Of a stretch of DNA of 62,022 nucleotides, positions 18,335 to 25,293 are shown piece by piece. Below the pieces are notes generated by a model, which worked only from the letters and a program-made list of their open reading frames with translations, was not told the origin of the DNA and made no database searches. This DNA is from Ignavibacteriales bacterium. GTDB taxonomy: Bacteria > Bacteroidota > Ignavibacteria > UBA10030 > SZUA-254. Each line of letters begins with the position of its first letter. The stretch's first letter is position 1. Both the position numbers and the translations under genes were made by a program. The DNA lies in NCBI GenBank assembly GCA_016218025.1, contig JACRFD010000078.1, positions 1 to 62,022 of the forward strand. The letters run 5' to 3'.

Positions 18335-18916
18335 ATGACTGTAATGCTTGATATGGTTCTAGCGTCTGTCCTTGTGGGAATTATTATCCTGACCGTAATG
18401 AATGTCAATATAAATTTAAGCGACGAAAATTACAGGGGTATGGTAGAATTCCATACACAGACAGAAACAATGCAATTGGCTAGGATCATAGAATTCGATT
18501 TTTTTAAAGCTGGATACCGTCAAACTTCCCGCCCATTCATAAGTATCGCTGAAAGTTCACACATTAAATTTACAGCTAATCTAAAAGATGTAGCTGGTTC
18601 TACAGATGTGATTGAATATGGTCTTGGTGATCTTGTTTTAAATTCAAAAAATCCGCGTGACAAAATGCTTTTCCGGATTGAAAACATTTCCAAAGTATAT
18701 ATTAACTATAGTGTTACTAAATTTAAACTGACTTATTATAATTCACGAGATTCAATATTATTGGCTCCTGTTACAGGAGCATTACGCGATAGTATTAAAT
18801 CTATTAAAGTACAATTAATGTTGGAAAGTCCTGAGCCGTTTGACACAGCCCGCGCCGGTGGAAGGCAATACTCGCATGCAATGTATTCAAAACTAATATT
18901 CCCAAGAAATTTATAA
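18335..18916 (+). CDS. Minor pilin-like protein (193 aa)
   Basis: Starts MTVMLDMVLASVLVGIIILTV, a single hydrophobic helix with no leader, followed by ETMQLARIIEFDFFKAGYRQ, which resembles the PilW/GspJ-type segment after the first helix (a conserved Asp-Phe-x-Lys-Ala-Gly-Tyr pattern). The rest is a beta-rich globular domain. GAGAGGAAATAATCT precedes the ATG, and the spacer to the previous gene is 13 bp. It is most likely a PilW/GspJ-like minor subunit at the filament tip. Unlike its neighbours it has an Asp (D6) inside the N-terminal stretch. Confidence 0.6.
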   Translation: MTVMLDMVLASVLVGIIILTVMNVNINLSDENYRGMVEFHTQTETMQLARIIEFDFFKAGYRQTSRPFISIAESSHIKFTANLKDVAGSTDVIEYGLGDLVLNSKNPRDKMLFRIENISKVYINYSVTKFKLTYYNSRDSILLAPVTGALRDSIKSIKVQLMLESPEPFDTARAGGRQYSHAMYSKLIFPRNL

Positions 18917-18933
18917 TATGAAGGAGACTTATT

Positions 18934-20007
18934 ATGGGAAAAATGGCGCTGTTAATTGTTCTGGGTCTATCGGTTGTAGTTGGAATTATAACCTTCACAA
19001 TCAACAGATCCAAATCGGATCTTTCAGAGAATGTTTCTGGTTTCGATAAATTGACAAATGTTAAAAATATAGCTCACACGGCTGTAAACATGATACTTCG
19101 GAGAATAGATGATAGGGATACAAGTATTACCAATCATTTAGAAGTTGGTAAAATAGATTCCGCTTTTATGATTGCACATATATCAAGCGGCATCTGCTCG
19201 GTTTCTGTCAAATTAACAAACATCAACTTTTCTGATACACTCGACATTCGATGCCGGGCACGATATATGGATTCAACGCACTACATGAAAATCCGTATGC
19301 GCCGGCAACCGGTTCCATTTCCATCTGTAAATGAAGCTTTAGGATTGCGTGTACCCGATGTAAAATTTACGATCAAAGGCACCGGTGCTGGGAAAGGATT
19401 TATTGATGGTCGGAATCATAATGCAGAGGGGGTACTTACAACACGACCGGATACAAACGACAAACCGGGTGTTGGTGTATTAGCTGCAAAAGATACTACA
19501 GATGTCTTGGTTTATAAAGATAATATCGATGGAACACAAGATGTTAAAGTTGATACTGCTTTGTTTGATCCTAGAGTTTATGTGGATGAATATATTAATG
19601 CGGCAGATCGAGTTTATCTTAATAGTTCAACAATTGCCGGCACTACAGCATGGGGAACCAAGACTGCTCCCGAAATTGTCTATTGTGAAGGCGATGTTCA
19701 TATTTCTGGCACGGTCACTGGCTGGGGTATATTAGTTGTAAACGGAGATTTAAGAATATCGGGAAGAATTGATTTCCATGGACTTGTTGTTGTTTATAAG
19801 GAAAGTGTAATTGATGTCGTGGATATTTTAGAAACTGGTGGTGGTGCAGTTTGTAATGTTGTTGGAGGTATGATGATGGCTGGCCCAACAGGAAGTTCAT
19901 TTGAAATGCGGGGGAGCCAGCAAACTCTATACAGTAAAGAAGCCTTGGATCTGGCAAAAATGATAGGTCATCTGCAATGGTACACTATTTTGTATTGGTA
20001 TGAATAA
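18934..20007 (+). CDS. Large pilin-like protein with beta-solenoid-like C-terminal region (PilX/GspK-like)
   Basis: A 357-aa protein starting MGKMALLIVLGLSVVVGIITFTI, then a helix with NIAHTAVNMILRRIDD as in PilX/GspK N-domains. It has a middle domain (about 60-130), and from about 245 a repetitive strand pattern (VYCEGDVHISGTV, ILVVNGDLRISGRIDF, GLVVVYKESV) like the short beta-solenoid of polymer-forming (bactofilin-type) domains seen in PilX-like proteins. AAGGAGAC precedes the ATG. A terminator follows at 20036. It is the largest of the pilin-like set, fitting the role of GspK or PilX at the tip. The leader is again non-canonical (Gly2-Lys3). Confidence 0.6.
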   Translation: MGKMALLIVLGLSVVVGIITFTINRSKSDLSENVSGFDKLTNVKNIAHTAVNMILRRIDDRDTSITNHLEVGKIDSAFMIAHISSGICSVSVKLTNINFSDTLDIRCRARYMDSTHYMKIRMRRQPVPFPSVNEALGLRVPDVKFTIKGTGAGKGFIDGRNHNAEGVLTTRPDTNDKPGVGVLAAKDTTDVLVYKDNIDGTQDVKVDTALFDPRVYVDEYINAADRVYLNSSTIAGTTAWGTKTAPEIVYCEGDVHISGTVTGWGILVVNGDLRISGRIDFHGLVVVYKESVIDVVDILETGGGAVCNVVGGMMMAGPTGSSFEMRGSQQTLYSKEALDLAKMIGHLQWYTILYWYE

Positions 20008-20035
20008 AAATGATTTAGATGCTTAAAGTTATTAA

Positions 20036-20079
20036 GCCTCGAAATAGGTAAATCGCGTAAAATTTCGAGGCATTTTTTT
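20036..20079 (+). terminator. Intrinsic terminator after the pilin-assembly operon
   Basis: GCCTCGAAAT (20036-20045) and ATTTCGAGGC (20062-20071) form a perfect 10-bp stem, loop 16 nt, followed by A and seven Ts (20073-20079). Confidence 0.85.
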
Positions 20080-20115
20080 GTGTTATAAAATATTTTTTGT
20101 GGTTTTTTAATCAAT

Positions 20116-20144
20116 TTGACAAGAATTAAACTTTTACATATATT
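20116..20144 (+). promoter_or_regulatory. Strong sigma70-type promoter of the pilT operon
   Basis: Consensus TTGACA (20116-20121), 17-bp spacer, TATATT (20139-20144). Predicted start near 20151 with a leader of about 58 nt. It lies just after the terminator and therefore defines a separate transcription unit for pilT-pilMN-pilOP-pilQ-lipoprotein. Confidence 0.7.
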
Positions 20145-20208
20145 AAACGCCGTATAGTAGATGCGGCTATCTGATAAGAAGATAAGTTAGACCTGAGAGA
20201 AAAAAAAT

Positions 20209-21444
20209 ATGATAGAAGAAGCACAATCGATAATAAGACAGATAGTAAGCAATATCCCTGAAACGTCTTATGGCGTTGAACGGCAGATGCTTTTAGGTGA
20301 TTTAGTATCGAGGCAGTCTCAGGAAGAACGTGTTATCATTAAACGCATGTTCGATAGTTTTTTGATGAGGATGTTTGAGATTTCTGCATCCGATATTGAT
20401 GTCGGTGGTTTCGGGAGTCAGGGTAAGATTTGGTACAGGATACACGGTACTAAAAAACCCGATTCAACTTTGCCTTCATTTACTTTCGATGAAATGAATG
20501 TTCTTATTCAAAGCATTCTTTTAGAACGACAACGTCAATTCCTTTATGAAAATCGAAACCTCGATTTTTCTTATACGATATTTGAAGGCGATCAAATGCA
20601 CAGATTTCGCGCCGATACTTATTTCGATCTGGATCAGATTGCGCTTAATATGCGTGCAATAAATGCTGAAGTTAGACCATACAAAAGTCTCGAATTTCAT
20701 CCGAATGTTTCAAAGGTAGTCAGTCTTGCTCACACAAAAGAAGGAATGATTTTAGTAACCGGAATAACAGGTTCCGGAAAAAGTTCTACACTTGATAGTA
20801 TTCTCGACATGAACAATCATCAGATCGATGCTCATGCCGTTATAATTGCATCGCCGGTAGAATATGTTCACAAATCCGATCGGTGTATCATCCGGCATAG
20901 AGAAGTAGGAAGGGATGTGCTGTCATTCAAAGAAGGAACGGTTCAATCTCTTCGTCAAGACCCCGACATAATTATCATTGGGGAGTTGCGCGATCCCGAT
21001 ACTATACTCACTGCATTGGAAGTTACAGATAGCGGCCATAAAGTTTTTTCAACCTTACACACATCATCTGCTGTTGAAAGTGTTGACCGTATTATTGGTG
21101 AGGTTCCGCCTATTGAGCAGGAACGTGTCAGACTCAGGTTAGCCGATGTATTGCAGTGTGTTATTTCTCAGAAATTAGTTCCAAGTATGGATAAAAAAAG
21201 AGTTCTTGCTAAAGAAGTGATGATTGCAACTCCGTCAGTCCGAGCTGCAATTAAGAACAGTAATACAGGTGAGATATACCAGATGATGTCGGAATCAGGG
21301 GAACTTGGTATGATCACGATGGAGCAAGATCTTAAACGATTATATTTACAAAGAAAAATATCGCTCGAAGTGGCAATGAATTTCGCCAATAACAAACGAC
21401 GTCTACAGCAGTTACTGAATTTGGCGACTTCCAACGATAAATAA
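20209..21444 (+). CDS. pilT: PilT/PilU-family retraction ATPase
   Basis: Cytoplasmic ATPase of the PilT branch (411 aa) expected to disassemble the filament and pull it back. Walker A GSGKSST is near residue 187, Asp-box-like SPVEYVH follows, Walker B IIIGELRDPDT is near 255, and the His box FSTLHTSSAVESVDRI near 280. It lacks the two CxxC pairs of PilB and has the length of PilT/PilU, which separates it from the extension ATPase at 15845. The N-terminal 45 residues are longer than in classical PilT. Its presence implies a retractable filament rather than a pseudopilus-only type II secretion system. The PilM-N gene begins 28 bp downstream. Confidence 0.92.
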   Translation: MIEEAQSIIRQIVSNIPETSYGVERQMLLGDLVSRQSQEERVIIKRMFDSFLMRMFEISASDIDVGGFGSQGKIWYRIHGTKKPDSTLPSFTFDEMNVLIQSILLERQRQFLYENRNLDFSYTIFEGDQMHRFRADTYFDLDQIALNMRAINAEVRPYKSLEFHPNVSKVVSLAHTKEGMILVTGITGSGKSSTLDSILDMNNHQIDAHAVIIASPVEYVHKSDRCIIRHREVGRDVLSFKEGTVQSLRQDPDIIIIGELRDPDTILTALEVTDSGHKVFSTLHTSSAVESVDRIIGEVPPIEQERVRLRLADVLQCVISQKLVPSMDKKRVLAKEVMIATPSVRAAIKNSNTGEIYQMMSESGELGMITMEQDLKRLYLQRKISLEVAMNFANNKRRLQQLLNLATSNDK

Positions 21445-21472
21445 TTGAAGAAAAAATAAGGGTAATTATTTT

Positions 21473-23065
21473 ATGGCCTCACTACGCGGCAGAAAATCTT
21501 CGGCAATCGGAGTGTTTGTTGACGGGCTTGAGTTAAAGCTCGCCAAACTTTCTATAAAAAAAGGTAATGTGGTTATCGACGAACTGCAATCCGCTTCACT
21601 TGTAACCAAATTGGAGGAAAGGCAGATTGCGAATGTTGATATGGATAATCTTTCAGAGTCCAGTGAAACATTTGCTATCGGTGGTGCTGAACCTGAAGCA
21701 GAGGGTGCTGGCAGCAATAGCAACGTTCTCCTGGGGTTGATTTCGAAATATAATACAAACGATTATGTTTTTGGGTATTCGATTACAGAACCGAGTATTT
21801 ATTATCATACCTTGGAAAGCGATTTCGGACTTGAAAAGAAAAAATTAAAGCAGCGGATTCTAGATGAACTGAGAAGTGTTCGTGCAGTTCAACCATCTCC
21901 GGATGCGATTGATCATTTTTATTCTGTCGAAAAGAATTTGGTTTGCGTAGTCCGTGAAGACGGTGTATCGATGTTAAATTTGCTCGAGGATATTAAACCG
22001 TTTTTAGGAAAACGGTTGCCCCGAATATCTCTTATTGAAATCGGCGATGTGGCTTTAATGAATCTTGCCCGTGCAAATTTTGGTTTTAATCCCGATGAGA
22101 TTACAACAATTATTTACATCGGTGCCGAATTTACCAGATTGATTTTTATGAAAGGCACTGAGTTTTTCCATTTTGCTCCTGTGCTCGGTGAAGGATACGA
22201 TTCACCAAACATTCAAAACACCGTATACAGTCGTCTTTTGCTTGAACAGGATAATATGGGGATTCCCCGTATCGATAAAATTTTCATTGCCGGTGAAAGC
22301 AAAAAAATTGCATTCGAAGAGTTTATGAAAGAGCAATTACCTGATGTTGCAATTCAATACTTGCTTACACCTCAACTCGATGCAACTTCATTACCTCCGG
22401 AAATTCAACAGCAAATTCCTGAGTTCGCCATTCCTATTGCTACTGCCTGGAAGATTTTAGATAACGATCATCCCGGTTTCTATCCGACCAATTTATTACC
22501 CGAGAGTGTAAGGGAAGGACAGCGGGCATTCAAACTCGCATGGCATGGATATGTGTTGCTGGCGTTGGTTTTTCTTTCATCTTTCTTTTTTACAACTCGG
22601 TATGCTAGCGTTCAGCGTGAAATTTCTCTCAGGCAAAGAACTTTGCTGCAGCTACAGGATAAGATTGGTGAGAATGAAAGGATGAAGGCTGCCATCGGAG
22701 GATTGGAAGAACAAATAAACCGGTTCAATACTGCTTTAGCAGTTTATGATTCTCTGATTCCGGGCGCCGACAGATGGAACAAAACAATTGCTCAATTAAC
22801 AAAAGGAGTTGACGATCTTGGGGCTATCTGGATTACCGAACTTCGTGCCCAGCCGGGAGGAGCGATGTCGATTCAAGGTTACGCATTATATCGAGGTAGA
22901 ATCCCCCGGATTTCGGCGTTGTTCGAGAATACTACATTAACAAAGGTTGAGGTTCGGGAAATCAGACCGAACACTCCTCCGGTATATAATTTTATGATTT
23001 CAATTCCGCCTCAGCCGGAAAAACCGGTTACAACCGAACAACAATCTGCGGCGGTAAATAAATAA
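21473..23065 (+). CDS. PilM-PilN fusion protein
   Basis: A 530-aa protein joining two normally separate alignment-complex proteins. Residues about 1-350 follow PilM (actin-like fold: SAIGVFVDGLELKLAKL start, TTIIYIGAEFTRLIF, PVLGEGYDSP, DKIFIAGESK), with an insertion near 45-85 rich in Glu, Ser and Gly. Residues about 360-383 are one membrane helix, followed by a coiled coil (about 390-425) and a PilN-type periplasmic domain (IWITELRA, GYALYRGRIPRISALFEN). In other bacteria cytoplasmic PilM binds the PilN tail and here they are covalently linked. The ATP site appears degenerate and I cannot confirm nucleotide binding. It stands between pilT (28 bp) and a pilO-like gene (33 bp). Confidence 0.8.
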   Translation: MASLRGRKSSAIGVFVDGLELKLAKLSIKKGNVVIDELQSASLVTKLEERQIANVDMDNLSESSETFAIGGAEPEAEGAGSNSNVLLGLISKYNTNDYVFGYSITEPSIYYHTLESDFGLEKKKLKQRILDELRSVRAVQPSPDAIDHFYSVEKNLVCVVREDGVSMLNLLEDIKPFLGKRLPRISLIEIGDVALMNLARANFGFNPDEITTIIYIGAEFTRLIFMKGTEFFHFAPVLGEGYDSPNIQNTVYSRLLLEQDNMGIPRIDKIFIAGESKKIAFEEFMKEQLPDVAIQYLLTPQLDATSLPPEIQQQIPEFAIPIATAWKILDNDHPGFYPTNLLPESVREGQRAFKLAWHGYVLLALVFLSSFFFTTRYASVQREISLRQRTLLQLQDKIGENERMKAAIGGLEEQINRFNTALAVYDSLIPGADRWNKTIAQLTKGVDDLGAIWITELRAQPGGAMSIQGYALYRGRIPRISALFENTTLTKVEVREIRPNTPPVYNFMISIPPQPEKPVTTEQQSAAVNK

Positions 23066-23098
23066 TAGAAATTAAAAACAACATTTTCGGAGTTTACT

Positions 23099-23983
23099 TT
23101 GTCTTATATAGTTCGTAATACAGTAGTTTTAAGCGTTGTTCTTGTATTAATTCTTGCAATCGGATTGTTTTTTACTTCATTGTCACTTCCAAAGAAACTC
23201 AAGAACATCGATTCCGAGATCAGACGAATAGAGGTTGAATTACAAAATACTCCCGATCTCGCAAACACTTATAATACGGTTTCTGCACGCCTTGAAGAAA
23301 TCAAGAAAAGATGGGAAACCAGAAATAAAGATGTTCCACCCCGCGATATTACCGGCGAAACGTACGGTTATTTCAACAGGACTATGGACATCAGCGGCGA
23401 AATCAAAATGGATATGACATATGTGGGACCACGAGATTTCGGAAGTTACGGATACAATGTGTATGCGTTAAAGGGTGAAGGACCGTTTCGTAATCTATAT
23501 AATTTCGTTTGGCTGACAGAAAGCGGCAAACGGCTTTTTAAAGTTGCGAATTTAACATTACGCGGGTATGAATCTAAATCGGCTACCACCAACGAAACAA
23601 AAATTCTTGTGCTGTTCGAAATGGAAGTTCATGCATATTATTCTTCATTGCCTGAATTAAATAATGCACCCGGGTTGCTGAATGCTATTCAAAAAACACT
23701 CGGGATGAATCCATTCCATCCGCTTATAATGCACGAAATACCTCCGCCGCAGGTGGATGAAATTGAGATTGAACGCTCAATACTGAAAGCAGTTATACCG
23801 GGCAAGGCGTTCATCGTAGATCAAACCCAAAAATCACGAACATTAGAAGAAGGAGATAAAGTATATCTCGGCTACGTTACACGAATTCTACCTAATGAGG
23901 GAAGAGTGGAATGTTTATTAAATCGTGGCGGCGTTGCCGAACGTTATGAACTAAATATTCAACAAGGTCAACCGCTTAAGTAA
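23099..23983 (+). CDS. PilO-like protein with PilP/GspC-like C-terminal domain
   Basis: A 294-aa inner-membrane protein. A membrane helix (about 8-28) is followed by a coiled coil (KNIDSEIRRIEVEL) and a PilO-like ferredoxin fold (about 85-190, with NVYALKGEGPFRNLYNFV). After a proline-containing linker, residues about 225-290 (FIVDQTQKSRTLEEGDKVYLG, RILPNEGRVECLLNRGG) look like the secretin-binding HR domain of PilP/GspC. It would then carry the alignment function of two proteins and reach the secretin. It starts with TTG at 23099, with GGAG 6 nt upstream and no ATG before the membrane helix. The PilP assignment is by pattern and position, and less sure than PilO. Confidence 0.7.
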   Translation: MSYIVRNTVVLSVVLVLILAIGLFFTSLSLPKKLKNIDSEIRRIEVELQNTPDLANTYNTVSARLEEIKKRWETRNKDVPPRDITGETYGYFNRTMDISGEIKMDMTYVGPRDFGSYGYNVYALKGEGPFRNLYNFVWLTESGKRLFKVANLTLRGYESKSATTNETKILVLFEMEVHAYYSSLPELNNAPGLLNAIQKTLGMNPFHPLIMHEIPPPQVDEIEIERSILKAVIPGKAFIVDQTQKSRTLEEGDKVYLGYVTRILPNEGRVECLLNRGGVAERYELNIQQGQPLK

Positions 23984-24002
23984 GAATAATTACGGAGTGT
24001 AC

Positions 24003-25268
24003 ATGAAAAAGAACTATACATTTGTTTTCATCCTCTGTTTAATGATTGCGCAGATTTCTTTCGGCCAGACGAGAGATGCTCGATTAAAAACAAAGGGTTA
24101 TGTGAATCCCCAGGAAATTGTTTCGCTCGATTCTACAATGAGAATGGATCAGGCGCTGCTCGTGATAAATGAATTGAGCAAGCAATTTGCGGGAAAGATT
24201 ATCATTGATCTGGAAAAAAGAAAGGGACCCATCGGTGTTTATGTTGTAAACCAGCACTGGCGGGATGCTTTGGAAATGATATTATCTCATAACGGACTTA
24301 TGTTCGTTGAAGAGGCAGATTATATCAGAATTCTGCAAACTGGCGCCGGAACGCAGGTAGAGCGGGGTGCCGGCACAATTCCCGGCGAACCTCCTCCAAC
24401 GTTAGACAGCCGTGATGTCCGTATTTCCGCAGTATTCTTTAGTACGGATATTTCTAAAATGCAGGAATATGGAATCACGTGGAAATTTTTTAGAAATAAA
24501 TCAAAAGAACCGCTGGAAGATTTTTATATGTCTGCTGGTATGACTCTGGGCGATACAACAAGTCCGGTTCCGGGCATGTCCAGGAAGTCAAAATCTCAAA
24601 TGAATATACCGCCGCTCTCCACTGGTATCGGTATTCTTGAAAGTCCACCCGAATTTAAATTTGCAAACATGGATGCACTTATAAAATTCTTCGGTTCAAA
24701 CGAACTTGGTGAAGTTATCACCAGCCCCGATATTGTGGTAAGAAACGGGAAACCCGGAAGAATTCAAATCGGTAAAGATATTTTTATTACCTCCCGCGAT
24801 ATTGCAGGCAATACCATAAATCAACTGATCTCAACAGGAACGATAGTAGAAGTAACTCCCACCATTTTCACACAATCGGATACTGATTTTGTTTACCTCA
24901 ACATGACTGTTGAACAAAGCGAATCAAGTCCCGGAGCAACCGGACCGGAAATTTCAAGAAATCAGGTGAAGACACATACGCTTTTGTTTGATGGAGAGGA
25001 GACGGTATTAGGTGGATTGGTGAGGACTCAGGAATTGAGCCGTAGGGAAGGTATTCCGTTCCTCAAAGATCTGCCATGGTGGTTCCTCGGACTCAGATAT
25101 ATTTTTGGGTCAGATCTAAAATATAATACTAAAACAGAATTGATTGTTCTTCTAAAAGTTGAATTACTCAGTCCGATCCGTGAAAGAATGATGAACCGGA
25201 CTTCAAGACAGGAACTGATCAATAACAAGCGCAAAGTAAATCAGCGCGAATTTGAAAAAAATCCATGA
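24003..25268 (+). CDS. pilQ: Compact secretin (PilQ/GspD-like)
   Basis: Outer-membrane gate protein, 421 aa from the ATG at 24003. GGAG lies 5 nt before it; a GTG at 23997 is also in frame but lies within the ribosome binding site. A signal peptide (about 1-20, QISFGQ) is followed by an N0/STN-like domain (about 35-105, ending YIRIL), a linker rich in Pro, and the secretin domain (about 125-385) with EVITSPDIVVRNGKPGRI, TIVEVTPTI, DGEETVLGGLVR and a TELIVLLKVELLSP end. PilQ is usually 650-900 aa, so this copy lacks AMIN and most N1/N2 repeats. It could depend on the downstream lipoprotein for targeting. Confidence 0.85.
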   Translation: MKKNYTFVFILCLMIAQISFGQTRDARLKTKGYVNPQEIVSLDSTMRMDQALLVINELSKQFAGKIIIDLEKRKGPIGVYVVNQHWRDALEMILSHNGLMFVEEADYIRILQTGAGTQVERGAGTIPGEPPPTLDSRDVRISAVFFSTDISKMQEYGITWKFFRNKSKEPLEDFYMSAGMTLGDTTSPVPGMSRKSKSQMNIPPLSTGIGILESPPEFKFANMDALIKFFGSNELGEVITSPDIVVRNGKPGRIQIGKDIFITSRDIAGNTINQLISTGTIVEVTPTIFTQSDTDFVYLNMTVEQSESSPGATGPEISRNQVKTHTLLFDGEETVLGGLVRTQELSRREGIPFLKDLPWWFLGLRYIFGSDLKYNTKTELIVLLKVELLSPIRERMMNRTSRQELINNKRKVNQREFEKNP

Positions 25269-25293
25269 TGATAAACTTCAAGGAAAAAAACTT

